This document shows, one piece after another, positions 47,284 through 58,048 of a DNA stretch of 64,000 nt (positions are counted from its first letter, which is position 1; every line of letters begins with the position of its first letter). The notes beneath the pieces are model-generated. The model worked only from the letters and a program-made list of their open reading frames with translations, did not search any database and was not told the origin of the DNA. The stretch is from Neobacillus sp. PS3-12. GTDB lineage: Bacteria; Bacillota; Bacilli; Bacillales; Cytobacillaceae. The stretch covers positions 1,054,001 through 1,118,000 of the forward strand of contig NZ_CP133268.1 of NCBI RefSeq assembly GCF_030915385.1, written 5' to 3'. A program made the translations under genes and the position numbers.

Positions 47284-47592
47284 TCAAGATCTCTCTAAAT
47301 GTTTTTTTAATTTCTTTACATCTCCCAATGTCAACCCAAACTCAGAGGCAAGCTCATAGGCAGATGATTGCTGCTCTTTTTGAATGATATCATGAAAATC
47401 AACACCAAAAAGACGGCCTTCAGAAGCATGCACGTTCATTCCCTTATCACTCATTCTCATCTTTTTCACCATCCCATCCGTTCTTGTCTCCTCTATTTTG
47501 TCCAATTGCACGCTTAAACTTACAAGTGGATGGAAAAGCGAAAAAATTTTGTCATAAAAAAATAACCTGACACCATAAGTGCCAGGCATCAC
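47284..47592 (-). CDS. Hypothetical protein with a possible helix-turn-helix C-terminus
   Basis: The frame spans up to 102 codons but the true start is uncertain. The 5' end overlaps the dtd terminator, and the better-supported starts are internal ATGs near 47471 (MVKKMRMSDKG) or 47459 (GGTG six bases before it), giving about 58-62 aa. The C-terminal SAYELASEFGLTLGDVKKLKKH pattern resembles a sigma-region-4-like helix-turn-helix. A small gene is found at this place, between dtd and hisS, in related bacilli. I do not recognise a function. Confidence 0.6.
   Translation of the reverse strand: MMPGTYGVRLFFYDKIFSLFHPLVSLSVQLDKIEETRTDGMVKKMRMSDKGMNVHASEGRLFGVDFHDIIQKEQQSSAYELASEFGLTLGDVKKLKKHLERS
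47563..47591 (-). terminator. Terminator of dtd
   Basis: CCTGGCAC-TTATG-GTGTCAGG on the minus strand, one G-T pair, followed by TTATTTTTTTAT, starting just past the dtd stop. Confidence 0.8.
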
Positions 47593-48032
47593 TATTTACT
47601 CTCTACGATCAGAGTAACAGGACCATCATTGACTAATGACACTTCCATCATTGCGCCGAAACACCCGGCTTCGACATGTACTCCTTTTTCTTGAAGGAAT
47701 CGATTAAAAGCGTCATAAATTTGAATAGCCTGATCAGGTCTTGCTGCTTCCATAAAGTTAGGGCGTCGACCCTTAAGGCAGTTCCCATATAAAGTAAATT
47801 GGGAAATCGATAATATTTGCCCGCCCACATCTAATAAAGATAAATTCATTTTTTCTGCTTCATCCTCAAAGATGCGGAGGTTTACAATTTTATCTGCCAA
47901 ATAAGCTGCGGCATCTTCGTTATCGTCATGCGTAACACCAACAAGGAGAACAAGTCCGTTATCAATTTTCCCCGTGACCTCTCCTGCAACCGTTACACTA
48001 GCCGCCTTACTTCGCTGTACAACTACTCGCAT
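47592..48032 (-). CDS. dtd: D-aminoacyl-tRNA deacylase Dtd
   Basis: Removes D-amino acids and misattached Gly from tRNA. The 146-aa protein has the two family motifs, SQFTLYG near residue 77 and the C-terminal GPVTLIVES, which form the chiral proofreading site across the dimer. ATG follows AAGGAGTTTACTTAGAA. It is 20 bp downstream of relA, the usual relA-dtd operon. Confidence 0.97.
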   Translation of the reverse strand: MRVVVQRSKAASVTVAGEVTGKIDNGLVLLVGVTHDDNEDAAAYLADKIVNLRIFEDEAEKMNLSLLDVGGQILSISQFTLYGNCLKGRRPNFMEAARPDQAIQIYDAFNRFLQEKGVHVEAGCFGAMMEVSLVNDGPVTLIVESK

Positions 48033-48052
48033 TTCTAAGTAAACTCCTTCAA

Positions 48053-50248
48053 CTAATTCATCATTCTGCGAACAGAATAAATATCAGGTATCTGTTTAAT
48101 CCGTTCAACCACTTTTTGCAAGTGACTGACATTATGGATCATAATTGTCATGTTAATCGTAGCCATTTTGTTGCGGTCTGTTTTACCCGAAACAGCTGAG
48201 ATATTTGTTTTTGCTTCATTCACTGCCTGTAATACAGAATTTAATAAACCCCGGCGATCATAACCGGTTATTTCAATATCTACATTATATTCTTTTCGAT
48301 CATTTAGCGTTGTTTCCCATTCTACAGGAATAAGTCTTGATTGGGCATCAGAAGTCTCAATATTTGTACAATCTGCCCGATGAACAGAAACACCCCTGCC
48401 TTTTGTAATAAAGCCAACAATTTCATCACCAGGGACTGGATTGCAGCATTTAGAAAGGCGGATCAACAAATTATCAATACCTGAGACACGCACCCCGGAC
48501 TCACGCTTTTTAGAGGAAGGAAATGCCTTTAAATCAGAAATCTTATTCGCAATGTTCGTTGCCTGTTCCTGATCCCGTTTTTTACGCCATTTCTCCGTTA
48601 GACGATTGGCGACTTGAAGTGCAGTTACACCGTTGTAGCCAACAGCAGCATACATATCGTCCTCATTGGTGAAATTGAATTTTTCCGCTACTTTTTTAAG
48701 ATTTTCAAGGGTTAAAATTTCTTTAACATCAAACTCCATTGTGCGGATTTCTTTTTCGACCAATTCTCTTCCTTTGTCGATATTTTCCTCACGACGCTGC
48801 TTTTTAAAGAAAGCACGAATTTTATTTTTAGCTTGCGAGGTTTGGGCCAGTTTTAGCCAGTCTTGGCTTGGTCCATAGGAATGTTTCGACGTTAAAATTT
48901 CGATGATATCGCCGGTTTTTAACTTATAATCGAGTGTAACCATTTTGCCATTTACTTTGGCTCCAATGGTTTTATTACCAATTTCCGAATGAATCCGATA
49001 GGCAAAATCGATCGGAACAGAGCCCGCTGGAAGTTCGATGACATCCCCTTTTGGCGTGAAAATAAACACCATGTCCGAAAATAAGTCGATTTTTAATGAC
49101 TCCATAAATTCTTCTGCATTGGCAATGTCATTCTGGAATTCAAGAATTTCACGGAACCATGTCATTTTTTCTTCAAACTCATTGCCATCTTCTAAGGTTT
49201 TGCCTTCTTTATATGCCCAATGGGCCGCAACCCCGAATTCGGCAATTCGATGCATTTCAAATGTTCGAATTTGTACCTCAAGTGGGTCACCCTTCGGTCC
49301 AATAACAGTCGTATGAAGGGATTGATACATATTCGGCTTTGGCATCGCAATATAGTCTTTAAATCTGCCTGGCATTGGTTTCCAGCAAGTATGAATAATC
49401 CCTAAAACGGCATAACAATCTTTGATGCTATTGACAACAATTCTTACGGCTAGTAAATCATAAATTTCGCTGAATTGCTTATTTTGCAGCACCATTTTAC
49501 GGTAAATACTATATATATGCTTAGGACGACCAGAAAGCTCAGCTTTAATTGACACTTCGCCCATCCTGCTGCGAACTTCGGCAATCACATCATCTAAATA
49601 TTGTTCACGTTCAGCCCGTTTTTTCTTCATTAAGTTAACAATTCGATAATATTGCTGTGGATTTAGGTACCTTAATGCGATATCCTCTAGTTCCCATTTT
49701 ATTTTGGAAATACCCAGACGGTGGGCAAGAGGGGCAAAAATTTCAAGAGTTTCATTTGCAATCCGCCGTTGTTTTTCAACAGGCAAATGCTTTAATGTTC
49801 TCATATTATGAAGCCGGTCAGCAAGTTTAATCAGAATTACACGAATATCCTGCGCCATCGCGACAAACATTTTTCGATGGTTTTCAGCCTGCTGTTCCTC
49901 GTGAGATTTATATTTAATTTTACCTAACTTCGTCACACCGTCGACAAGCATGGCCACTTCTTCATTGAAGACCGTTTCTAAATCCTTTAATGTAACGCTG
50001 GTATCCTCAACAACGTCATGAAGAAAACCCGCAGCAACAGTGGCGGGATCCATTTCCAGATCTGCAAGAATTCCTGCTACCTGAATGGGATGAATAATAT
50101 AGGGTTCACCCGATTTTCGATATTGTTCACGATGAGCATGTTTGGCATATTCATGTGCCCTTTTGACTAATTCAACATTCTCATCATTTAAATAGGCTCT
50201 AGTCTTGTCGATGACTTGTTCGGCGGTTAACATTTGATCATTCGCCAT
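48053..50248 (-). CDS. relA: Bifunctional (p)ppGpp synthetase/hydrolase RelA (Rel)
   Basis: Long RSH enzyme that makes and degrades the alarmone (p)ppGpp. Order: HD hydrolase domain with FLHDVVEDT (residues about 75-85) and [10 protein letters not shown]; synthetase domain with [21 protein letters not shown] domain ([15 protein letters not shown], near 395); helical and zinc-finger-like region with [14 protein letters not shown]; and C-terminal ACT domain. Both active sites look intact, as in B. subtilis RelA. ATG is behind AAAGGTGA. Apt lies upstream, separated by a terminator. Confidence 0.97.
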   Translation of the reverse strand: MANDQMLTAEQVIDKTRAYLNDENVELVKRAHEYAKHAHREQYRKSGEPYIIHPIQVAGILADLEMDPATVAAGFLHDVVEDTSVTLKDLETVFNEEVAMLVDGVTKLGKIKYKSHEEQQAENHRKMFVAMAQDIRVILIKLADRLHNMRTLKHLPVEKQRRIANETLEIFAPLAHRLGISKIKWELEDIALRYLNPQQYYRIVNLMKKKRAEREQYLDDVIAEVRSRMGEVSIKAELSGRPKHIYSIYRKMVLQNKQFSEIYDLLAVRIVVNSIKDCYAVLGIIHTCWKPMPGRFKDYIAMPKPNMYQSLHTTVIGPKGDPLEVQIRTFEMHRIAEFGVAAHWAYKEGKTLEDGNEFEEKMTWFREILEFQNDIANAEEFMESLKIDLFSDMVFIFTPKGDVIELPAGSVPIDFAYRIHSEIGNKTIGAKVNGKMVTLDYKLKTGDIIEILTSKHSYGPSQDWLKLAQTSQAKNKIRAFFKKQRREENIDKGRELVEKEIRTMEFDVKEILTLENLKKVAEKFNFTNEDDMYAAVGYNGVTALQVANRLTEKWRKKRDQEQATNIANKISDLKAFPSSKKRESGVRVSGIDNLLIRLSKCCNPVPGDEIVGFITKGRGVSVHRADCTNIETSDAQSRLIPVEWETTLNDRKEYNVDIEITGYDRRGLLNSVLQAVNEAKTNISAVSGKTDRNKMATINMTIMIHNVSHLQKVVERIKQIPDIYSVRRMMN

Positions 50249-50479
50249 GAAATCACCTTTTATTCATATCGTTATTTAAATTTCATTCTATGATTAACTG
50301 CTCCGAAAAAAGGTTATCCGCACTTTTCATTTCGAAGAAGGTACTTTTTAGTTATGTTTTTAAAATTAGAATCATTGTTATTATTATCGAAAAAAATTGC
50401 CGAGATGTAAAGGGATTACCTCTTTTTTTGCACGATTATTACGGATTGGTAAAAAATTCATTATATTTTGTTTAAAAAA

Positions 50480-50513
50480 TGAGAGCACTCTGCCTGAGTG
50501 CCCTCACTTGGCT
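50480..50513 (-). terminator. Terminator of recJ-apt
   Basis: GAGGGCACTC-AGGCA-GAGTGCTCTC on the minus strand followed by ATTTTTTAAAC. The remaining gap to relA (to 50249) shows no gene and presumably holds the relA promoter. Confidence 0.85.
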
Positions 50514-50516
50514 ATT

Positions 50517-51029
50517 CTAGTATTCCATCAATGTTAAGACATCATAGCCATTAAGGTTTTTTCTGCCTTCTAAGTGGGTTAGTTCGATTAAGAAAGCAAT
50601 ACCGACAACGATTCCGCCTAATTCCTCAACCAATTGAATTGTGGCTCCAATGGTCCCTCCCGTTGCTAATAAATCATCGATAATAAGTACCCGCTGCCCA
50701 GGCTTGATCGCATCTTTATGAATGGTTAAAACATCTGATCCATATTCCAAGCCATAGTTAACTTTAATTGTTTCACGAGGAAGCTTTCCTTCCTTACGTA
50801 CGGGAGCAAAACCAATTCCAAGGGAATATGCCACAGGGCAGCCAATAATAAAGCCGCGTGCTTCAGGGCCTACAATCAAATCTACCTGTTTTTCCTTGGC
50901 ATAATTAACAATCTGGTCGGTGGCATATTTATATGCATCACCATTATCCATCAAGGTAGTAATATCTAAAAATTTAATTCCTGGTTTTGGCCAGTCAGGC
51001 ACAGTTGTTATATACTTTTTCAAGTCCAT
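50517..51029 (-). CDS. apt: Adenine phosphoribosyltransferase Apt
   Basis: Converts adenine and PRPP to AMP in purine salvage. The PRPP-binding motif [15 protein letters not shown] is near residues 119-133, with the adenine-pocket region [15 protein letters not shown] at about 57. At 170 aa it is normal. ATG lies inside the end of recJ (10-bp overlap), so the two are coupled, as in B. subtilis. Confidence 0.97.
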   Translation of the reverse strand: MDLKKYITTVPDWPKPGIKFLDITTLMDNGDAYKYATDQIVNYAKEKQVDLIVGPEARGFIIGCPVAYSLGIGFAPVRKEGKLPRETIKVNYGLEYGSDVLTIHKDAIKPGQRVLIIDDLLATGGTIGATIQLVEELGGIVVGIAFLIELTHLEGRKNLNGYDVLTLMEY

Positions 51030-53386
51030 TCTTTTATTGCCTCCTCATTCGTCACTGACTCGTCCAGGTATTGATTGAACCAGTTTTTCAATTGCTGAAA
51101 GGAAGAAAACAGCAATTCACTTTCAAGAGAGCATTGTTCCTGTTTTAATCGATATGTCCTTGAGTCAGTTAAATCGCGCTTTAGCGCTTGCTTTGTTAAA
51201 GTAATCAGTCCATTGTTTATTGTAACAAAATCCAATTCAGAAAACACCCTTGACATAAAGAAAATCGTTTCTCTTGTCCAGCCGCGTTTTTTGGCAATAG
51301 CATCACCATATTTTGTCAAATTTATCGTTCCCTGCTTCAAAAGAAAGGCATAATACCATTTAAAATGATCCCTTGTTGGAATTGTGCTTAAGAAATCACT
51401 TGATTTTTTTAGAAAACAGGCATAAATCCGAGCAGGATTTTTACCTTTGATCAACTTCCCTATGGTCTCCTCTGAAGAAGGAAGGTCTACAAAAACAATA
51501 TTTGCCTGGGCAATATTCATTAATTCAGCCTGTTCCTTCGTATCAATTAGAAATGTCTCATTAGGTTCGAGAGAGGATATAAATTTTTCATAATGTTCCT
51601 TATCGAAAAAGATCCATTTCCGATTTTCTTTCGGCACCATCGAACGAAGGTTCTTTAGCCGACTCCCGCCTCGATAATCAAATAACTGCCATGACTTTAC
51701 CGTCACATCATGAATAAATATTTGCGGTTTCCGAATATTATTCCATTCGTTTATGGTTAGTTCACCAATTAAGGATATCTTTTCAACCGGTGAAATCTGA
51801 TCAGCTAAAGAACCCAGGCCAAACCCAACGCCATCAAGGTTTGCACCCTTTTCCTCGATTGTGAGCTTCAAATGAGTAGAATCGCTCCCGATTTTTTTCA
51901 TGTTCGCAATATGGACACTGTCTACCAAAACTTTTGGCTTTGGATTGTCCACCCCAAAAGGGGATAGAAGGTTTATTTGATCGAGTGTTCCTATATTAAT
52001 CGAATCTAACTTGATTTCAGAATCAAGCCATGTAATCGGAATATAATCTTCCTTAGTCAATTGTTCACTTGCGAGTTTATTTAGACGAGAACGAAGCTCT
52101 GCTACATCATCTATTTTTAAGGTCATACCTGCAGCCATCGGGTGACCGCCAAAGTGTGGCAGCAATTCACGACAAAAGGACAAGTTTTTAAAAAGGTCAA
52201 ACCCTGCTATACTGCGCGCCGATCCTTTTGCTAATCCTTTTTCCATATCAAAGTTTAAAACAATCACTGGACGATAGAATTTTTCCACCAGTCGGGAAGC
52301 GACAATCCCGATAACCCCAGGATTCCATCCTTCTCTCCCAATAACAAGCACGTTATTCTGGTCGACAGGAAAGTTGCTTTCCACTTCTTCAATAGCCTCG
52401 GTTGTGATTGCATTTACGATTGTTTGCCTTGCTTTATTTAGGCTTTCCATTTCTGCCGCTAGATCCTGTGCTTCCTCAGGGTCGTCTGTCAATAACAGTC
52501 TAACTGCAAGGTCTGCATCTTCAAGGCGGCCGACTGCATTAATTCTTGGCGCAAGGGTAAAACCAATCGTTTCTTCCGTTACCGTCTTTTGGTCTACACC
52601 AGCTTGTTTAAAAATTGCTTTAAGACCAATATTTTTAGTCGTTTTAAGTTTTTCTAACCCTTTTTTAACGATTAACCGATTTTCTCCTGTTAAGGAAACT
52701 AAATCAGAAACTGTGCCGATGACGGCTATTTCCAATAAATGCTCTGGAACCTTTCCATAGAGGGCATGGGCCAGCTTAAAAGCAACGCCAACACCAGCCA
52801 GTTCACGAAAGGGATATGTGCTTGTCGGTAGTTTAGGATGGATAATTGCCAATGCTTCCGGCAATTCTGGACCTGGTTCATGGTGGTCTGTAATAATCAA
52901 ATCCATCCCCAGCTCCTTCGCTACATTTGCTTCGTGAACGGCAGCAACGCCGGTATCGACCGTTATAATTAATTTAATTCCTATTTCTGCTGCATGGCGA
53001 AAAGCTACTTCATTGGGACCATAGCCTTCTCTAAAGCGATTTGGAATATAAAAATCAACATTTGCACCTAGATCTTTTAACGTTATCATTAACACCGTTG
53101 TACTGCTAACCCCATCCCCGTCATAATCACCAAAAATGAGGATTGGCTCTTGATTTTTTATGGCTTCCTTGATTCGATTTACAGCTTGATCCATTCCTTT
53201 AAATAAAAAAGGATCATGGAATTGATCATTTTCAAATAAAAAATACCGTGCAGAATCAACGGTATCAAAGCCACGGTTGACAAGGATTGAAGCAACAAGA
53301 GGTGTTATTTTCAAATCATTTACAAGTGTTTCAACTTTTTGTTCGTCGGACGTGCGTACTTTCCATCTGGTTTTTGACTTTAACAT
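51020..53386 (-). CDS. recJ: Single-stranded-DNA-specific exonuclease RecJ
   Basis: 5'-3' exonuclease acting in RecFOR recombination and mismatch repair. DHH-family metal motifs: [17 protein letters not shown] near residue 80, [12 protein letters not shown], and IITDHHEPG with the DHH triad near 160. The DHHA1 domain contains [13 protein letters not shown] near 420. The C-terminal extension of over 200 residues is typical of Bacillus RecJ (788 aa). ATG follows AAGGGGTGA. Confidence 0.96.
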   Translation of the reverse strand: MLKSKTRWKVRTSDEQKVETLVNDLKITPLVASILVNRGFDTVDSARYFLFENDQFHDPFLFKGMDQAVNRIKEAIKNQEPILIFGDYDGDGVSSTTVLMITLKDLGANVDFYIPNRFREGYGPNEVAFRHAAEIGIKLIITVDTGVAAVHEANVAKELGMDLIITDHHEPGPELPEALAIIHPKLPTSTYPFRELAGVGVAFKLAHALYGKVPEHLLEIAVIGTVSDLVSLTGENRLIVKKGLEKLKTTKNIGLKAIFKQAGVDQKTVTEETIGFTLAPRINAVGRLEDADLAVRLLLTDDPEEAQDLAAEMESLNKARQTIVNAITTEAIEEVESNFPVDQNNVLVIGREGWNPGVIGIVASRLVEKFYRPVIVLNFDMEKGLAKGSARSIAGFDLFKNLSFCRELLPHFGGHPMAAGMTLKIDDVAELRSRLNKLASEQLTKEDYIPITWLDSEIKLDSINIGTLDQINLLSPFGVDNPKPKVLVDSVHIANMKKIGSDSTHLKLTIEEKGANLDGVGFGLGSLADQISPVEKISLIGELTINEWNNIRKPQIFIHDVTVKSWQLFDYRGGSRLKNLRSMVPKENRKWIFFDKEHYEKFISSLEPNETFLIDTKEQAELMNIAQANIVFVDLPSSEETIGKLIKGKNPARIYACFLKKSSDFLSTIPTRDHFKWYYAFLLKQGTINLTKYGDAIAKKRGWTRETIFFMSRVFSELDFVTINNGLITLTKQALKRDLTDSRTYRLKQEQCSLESELLFSSFQQLKNWFNQYLDESVTNEEAIKEWT

Positions 53387-53479
53387 ACGTTCACCCCTTA
53401 ACTTTTTTATTATACAGGAGGGAATCTAGCCTTTCAAATAATCGGAAATTTCATAAAAATAATACTGTGTTAAACATAG

Positions 53480-53612
53480 CTGTTGATTTCCACTCCAAGC
53501 ACTTGCTTTCCGCGGGCGTGCCGGTGAGCCTCCTCGGCGCTTTTGGCGCCTGTGGGGTCTCACCTCCCCCGTACTCCCGCAGGAGTCAAGTGCCTTCCGT
53601 TCCAATCAACTG
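53480..53612 (-). repeat. Dispersed palindromic element, copy B
   Basis: About 133 bp bounded by CTGTTGATT and AATCAACTG, related to copy A (14305-14439) in the opposite orientation. Shared blocks include CTTTCCGCGGG, GAGCCTCCTCGGCGC and GGCGCCTGTGGGGTCTC. It lies between recJ and secDF. A plus-strand frame through it is not a gene. Confidence 0.85.
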
Positions 53613-53627
53613 TTCTTAAAAAAGAAA

Positions 53628-53652
53628 AAACCGCAGAAAAATCTGCGGTTAG
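53628..53652 (-). terminator. Terminator of secDF
   Basis: AACCGCAGA-TTTT-TCTGCGGTT followed by TTTTCTTTTTT on the minus strand, starting at the secDF stop. Confidence 0.88.
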
Positions 53653-55910
53653 ACTTGTGGTTGGTCAGAGTATTTTTTCTTTTCTTTAACCGTTCTGATA
53701 ACGCCTTTCTTTTTCAGCTCTTTCCCTTTCATGACTACCCATAGTGAGGCAGCTATGAAGATGGAGGAATATACCCCAACTAAGAGTCCAACAAGCAAGG
53801 CAATTGAGAAGTTTCGGATAGCTGGGCTTCCAAAAATCAACAATGATAGAACCGTAATCAATACCATTAACACTGTATTTAAAGATCGTGTTAGTGTTTG
53901 ATGAATACTTACATTGACAACATCACAGATATCTTGGAAAGTTTTAAGACGTTTTTTCTTATACATATTTTCACGCATACGGTCAAAGGTAACGATCGTA
54001 TCATGGATCGAATATCCAACGATTGTAAGGACTGCTGCAATAAAGTTTAAATCTACTTCCAATCTTGTAATACTGAAAAATGCAACCATAAAGAATGCAT
54101 CGTGCAGCATCGCAATTATTGCCGCTAACGCCATAAACAGTTCAAATCGTAAGGTTACATAAAGAATGATAATAACCGAAGCAATCAAAAGGGCACTAAT
54201 AGCATTTTTCGCCAATTCTTTACCAATTGTCGGTGAAACAGTACTTACATTTGGTTCAGAACCATATTCCTGTTTAAACTTTGTTTTTAAATTGGCAATT
54301 TGATCTTTTGATAAGACACCCTTCAAACGTGCTGCGCCAATATCATTGTTCTTGCCACCAAGTGTAATATCATCTGTTTTTAAATTCAACTTTTCAAATG
54401 AATTCTTTATTTGCTGCGTTGTAACAGATTTGTTTGATAAAACTTCAACACGTGTACCACTTGTAAAATCAATGGCTAGATTCAAGCGGAATACAATGAG
54501 AACAATTAAACCAAGGACCAAAAGAGTACCAGAAATAGTAAAAAATGTCTTTCTATGTTTTACAAAATCAATTTTATCAAATTTAGTTGGCAAATCGAGC
54601 GTATCTACGTTTTCCTCAAGTTTGTGAATTTCAGACCGTTTTACGCCAAACCAGGTTTGTCTCTTGTTTAAGTATTTGCTGTGAACCCATAGTCCAAGTA
54701 AAGCCCGTGAACCATAAACAGCCGTTAAAAAGCTTAAGACTACGCTCAAGATGAGCATTGTTGCGAAACCTTTTACGGAACTTGTCCCGAAATAGAATAA
54801 AACAGCCGCCGTTAAAATAGTATTTAAGTTAGAATCGAGAATCGCTGTAAAGGCATTCTTTTCACCTGCCTGGAAAGCCGATTTAATCGATTTACCAACT
54901 TTAATTTCCTCTTTTATTCGTTCGTAGGTGATAATATTGGCATCAACAGCCATACCAACCCCGAGTATTAAGGCCGCAATTCCCGGCAAGGTCAGTACAG
55001 CTCCCATCCAGTGGAAGATCAATAGGATTAAATAAATATAAATACTTAAGGAAACAACAGCGATAAAACCAGGGAAACGATAGTAAACAAGCATGAATAA
55101 ATAGATAATAATAATACCAAGAAGACCGGCAATAACTGTATCTTTTAATGCCTGTTGACCAAATTTTGCACCGACAGATGTAGAGTAAACTTCCTTCAAT
55201 TGAACCGGAAGTGCCCCTGCATTTAATAGGGAAGCCAAGTCCTGAGCTTCTTTTGGAGTGAACTTACCAACAATTGAAACAGAATCTTGGGTAAATACTT
55301 CCTTAACGGATGGTGCTGATAAATATTTTGGATTCTTCTTCGTTACTTCATTTTTAAAGGAATCACCTTTTTTATAATCAAGCCAAATAACGAGGAAGTT
55401 GTTTGGAGCCTCGTTTAAAATTTGTTGTGTTACTTTACTGAATTTGTTGGCGCTTTTTAATTTTAACGATACACTTGGGTTTCCGCTTTCATCAAATGTT
55501 TGTTTTGCGCCGCCTTGGACTAAATCTGTTCCATCCATCATCAGTTTGTCGTTTGCATCACGGAAAGTCAAATTCGCTTCAGTTGACAAAATCTTTCGGG
55601 CCTGGTTTTGATCCGTAACACCCGCCAGCTGCACCCGAATCCGATTGTTGCCTTCAATTTGAATACTCGGCTCATTTACACCTAAAACGTTAATCCGTTT
55701 ATCAAGTGCTTGAGCTGTTGCAGTCATCGCTTCTTTATCAATAATTTGTCCTTTTTTTGCAGGATGGACTTCATACAATACTTCAAAACCACCTTGCAGA
55801 TCCAGTCCAAGCTTCAAATTTTTGAGAATGTTCTGAGTGGTGGTACCCATCAGACTTAATGCTAATACTAAGATCAGCAAAAAGGCGATAATTCTACTCC
55901 GTTTTACCAT
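53649..55910 (-). CDS. secDF: Protein translocase subunit SecDF (fused SecD and SecF)
   Basis: Membrane motor that uses the proton gradient to help pull proteins out of SecYEG. The SecD half starts with one helix, then LGLDLQGGFEVLYEV and the large external P1 domain, and ends with helices including GVGMAVDANIITYERIKEE. The SecF half starts near residue 455 (DFVKHRKTFFTISGTLL) and has AIDFTSGTRVEV and TIVGYSIHDTIVTFDRMREN. Twelve helices fit the fused form of bacilli. I start at ATG 55910 (MVKRSRII), 11 bp after AAGGAGG, for 753 aa. Confidence 0.96.
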   Translation of the reverse strand: MVKRSRIIAFLLILVLALSLMGTTTQNILKNLKLGLDLQGGFEVLYEVHPAKKGQIIDKEAMTATAQALDKRINVLGVNEPSIQIEGNNRIRVQLAGVTDQNQARKILSTEANLTFRDANDKLMMDGTDLVQGGAKQTFDESGNPSVSLKLKSANKFSKVTQQILNEAPNNFLVIWLDYKKGDSFKNEVTKKNPKYLSAPSVKEVFTQDSVSIVGKFTPKEAQDLASLLNAGALPVQLKEVYSTSVGAKFGQQALKDTVIAGLLGIIIIYLFMLVYYRFPGFIAVVSLSIYIYLILLIFHWMGAVLTLPGIAALILGVGMAVDANIITYERIKEEIKVGKSIKSAFQAGEKNAFTAILDSNLNTILTAAVLFYFGTSSVKGFATMLILSVVLSFLTAVYGSRALLGLWVHSKYLNKRQTWFGVKRSEIHKLEENVDTLDLPTKFDKIDFVKHRKTFFTISGTLLVLGLIVLIVFRLNLAIDFTSGTRVEVLSNKSVTTQQIKNSFEKLNLKTDDITLGGKNNDIGAARLKGVLSKDQIANLKTKFKQEYGSEPNVSTVSPTIGKELAKNAISALLIASVIIILYVTLRFELFMALAAIIAMLHDAFFMVAFFSITRLEVDLNFIAAVLTIVGYSIHDTIVTFDRMRENMYKKKRLKTFQDICDVVNVSIHQTLTRSLNTVLMVLITVLSLLIFGSPAIRNFSIALLVGLLVGVYSSIFIAASLWVVMKGKELKKKGVIRTVKEKKKYSDQPQV

Positions 55911-56024
55911 TATGTACAGTTCCTCCTTAGGCAAAAAGCCAAAGCCTTTAAAAACTAAAGGTCATTGTTTTCATTATGAAATAAGTTAGAATGGCTGTCA
56001 ATTTCCCTTAAGAAAAATTAACAA

Positions 56025-56321
56025 TTATTTAAGAAGTTCCTTCCATTCTTCCTCATTATCTAATGAAAACTCTGCGGCTTTATATGACTCTACTGTTGCA
56101 TAGTTCATGTAATCACTTACTTTTACGGAAAAAATATCCTGAATAGCTTGATGTAATTTCATCTCTTCCTTCACTTTTTTCCATTTCTTTTTAAGTAGAT
56201 ATTCCCATAGTTGCGGTTCTGAAATGTCCCTATACCCTAGGATCTGGAATTCCTCAAGTTTACTTTGTAACGCTGGTCCAACCTGATTTCGCAAATATTC
56301 ATAGTTATTATTTATTTCCAT
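56025..56321 (-). CDS. comN: Post-transcriptional competence regulator ComN (YrzD)
   Basis: 98-aa protein of the ComN family, which in B. subtilis promotes expression of the comE operon after transcription and localises with DivIVA. It is helical and charged, with the motif SEPQLWEYLLKKKWKKVKEEMKL and SVKVSDYMNYATVE. ATG follows GGGGGAGGT. ComN is intact here although its target comEA carries a stop codon. Confidence 0.9.
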   Translation of the reverse strand: MEINNNYEYLRNQVGPALQSKLEEFQILGYRDISEPQLWEYLLKKKWKKVKEEMKLHQAIQDIFSVKVSDYMNYATVESYKAAEFSLDNEEEWKELLK

Positions 56322-56448
56322 AATATTTACCTCCCCCGCTAATGAAAATCAACTAATCAAAATTCAGCTCCTTGTCATGCTTTGTCCACCCCGTTGCATA
56401 TAGTTAATTGTATATGAATTCTCCTTTTTTGAGAAGGTGGGAAGTTGG

Positions 56449-58011
56449 ATGTCTAAGTTTTTAAAAGGAACTTTTATTTTATTAGTAGCAGGGCTAATCA
56501 CTAGGGTTCTGGGATTTATCAACCGAATTGTTATCGCCAGAAGTATCGGCGAAGAGGGTGTTGGATTGTATATGATGGCTTTTCCAACTTTTATTCTTGT
56601 TGTTACCATTACACAATTGGGCCTTCCTGTTGCGATCAGTAAAAATATTGCTGAGGCAGAGGCAAAGGGAAATCAAGCAGAAATTAAAAAAATTCTTGTT
56701 GTCTCACTTGCAACTACCCTAGGTTTGTCAATACTTTTTACACCTGCTCTGATCTTTTTGGCACCCTATTTAGCCAAATCGCTATTTACTGACCCCAGAA
56801 CCTATTATCCATTGATCGCAATCTCACCAGTTGTACCGATAATTGCTGTTTCCTCCGTACTGCGCGGGTATTTTCAAGGAAGACAAAACATGCGGCCCGC
56901 AGCGAACTCACAAATTTTTGAACAAGTGGTTCGCATTACCTTAATTGCCGTTTTGACCAAAACATTTCTGCCTTATGGCATTGAATACGCTGCTGCAGCT
57001 GCGATGTTCTCTTCAGTTATTGGTGAGCTTTTTTCCTTAATTTATTTAATGACAACCTTTAAGCTAAAAAAACGATTTAAGGTTCGCAAAAACTTTTTCA
57101 AATCCATTCATGCAGGAAAACAAACATTTAAAGATTTAATGGAAATTGCTATTCCTACTACAGGGAGCAGGCTGATCGGATCTGTATCATGGTTTTTTGA
57201 GCCGATTGTTGTGGCACATAGCTTGGCCCTTGCTGGTGTGACTGCAGTGGCTGCAACAAAGCAATATGGTGCATTGACGGGATATGCCTTACCATTATTA
57301 ATGCTCCCATCATTTGTCACCTATTCATTGGCAACTTCCCTTGTACCAGCGATTAGCGAAGCGAACTCGAGAAATAATCATCAATTAATTGAATACCGCT
57401 TGCAGCAAGCACTTCGATTTGCCTTTTTAACGGGTGGACTAGCTGTTATCGTTCTTTACGTATTAGCCGATCCACTGATGCAGCTTATGTACAATTCGAC
57501 CAAGGGGGCTTATTTTATTCGCGTAATGGCTCCATTTTTTCTCTTTTATTATTACCAAGGTCCCTTGCAGGCAGTTCTGCAGGCTCTAAATCTAGCCAGA
57601 GCGGCAATGATCAATAGTTTGATAGGGGCAATCGTCAAAACGGCAGTCATCTTTTTGCTTGCTTCACAGCCTTCCTTTGGAATAACAGGTGCAGCTTTAG
57701 GAATAATGGTTGGTTTTGTTTTAGTAACCGTTTTACACTTCGCAACCGTGTTAAAAAGGATTCCTTTTTCTTTCTATATTTATGATTACCTAAAAGGCTT
57801 TTTGGCCATGGGTGTATCTGGATTGCTTGGCTATTGGTTATTTTCCAACACCCTTTTAGCCGAACATCTGGTTATTCGAGTACTATCATCGGTAGGTGGC
57901 ATGAGTCTTTCTTATATTATTTTACTTAATATGTTCGCTCTTTTGAAAAAAGAAGATTTAAAACGAGTCCCTTATATAGGGAACTTCCTCGCAAAATTAT
58001 GTTTATGGTAA
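56449..58011 (+). CDS. spoVB: Stage V sporulation protein B (SpoVB), MOP-superfamily flippase
   Basis: Polysaccharide-flippase-type membrane protein required for spore cortex synthesis, probably moving lipid-linked peptidoglycan precursor across the mother-cell membrane. 521 aa with about 14 hydrophobic segments; the N-terminal KGTFILLVAGLITRVLGFINR and the LRGYFQGRQNMRPAANSQIFEQ loop are typical. I start at ATG 56449 (MSKFLKG) behind GGTGGGAAG. Divergent from comN and convergent with yrbG. Confidence 0.94.
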   Translation: MSKFLKGTFILLVAGLITRVLGFINRIVIARSIGEEGVGLYMMAFPTFILVVTITQLGLPVAISKNIAEAEAKGNQAEIKKILVVSLATTLGLSILFTPALIFLAPYLAKSLFTDPRTYYPLIAISPVVPIIAVSSVLRGYFQGRQNMRPAANSQIFEQVVRITLIAVLTKTFLPYGIEYAAAAAMFSSVIGELFSLIYLMTTFKLKKRFKVRKNFFKSIHAGKQTFKDLMEIAIPTTGSRLIGSVSWFFEPIVVAHSLALAGVTAVAATKQYGALTGYALPLLMLPSFVTYSLATSLVPAISEANSRNNHQLIEYRLQQALRFAFLTGGLAVIVLYVLADPLMQLMYNSTKGAYFIRVMAPFFLFYYYQGPLQAVLQALNLARAAMINSLIGAIVKTAVIFLLASQPSFGITGAALGIMVGFVLVTVLHFATVLKRIPFSFYIYDYLKGFLAMGVSGLLGYWLFSNTLLAEHLVIRVLSSVGGMSLSYIILLNMFALLKKEDLKRVPYIGNFLAKLCLW

Positions 58012-58016
58012 TCGAA

Positions 58017-58048
58017 AAAGAGGATGAAAACGTCCATGCATCCTCTTT
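58017..58048. terminator. Bidirectional terminator between spoVB and yrbG
   Basis: AAAGAGGATG pairs with CATCCTCTTT around a 12-base loop. The 3' T run is short on both sides. Confidence 0.65.

Noticed and set aside
53287..53619. Plus-strand 110-codon frame
   Set aside because: It is antisense to the recJ start and extends through dispersed element copy B; no ribosome site.
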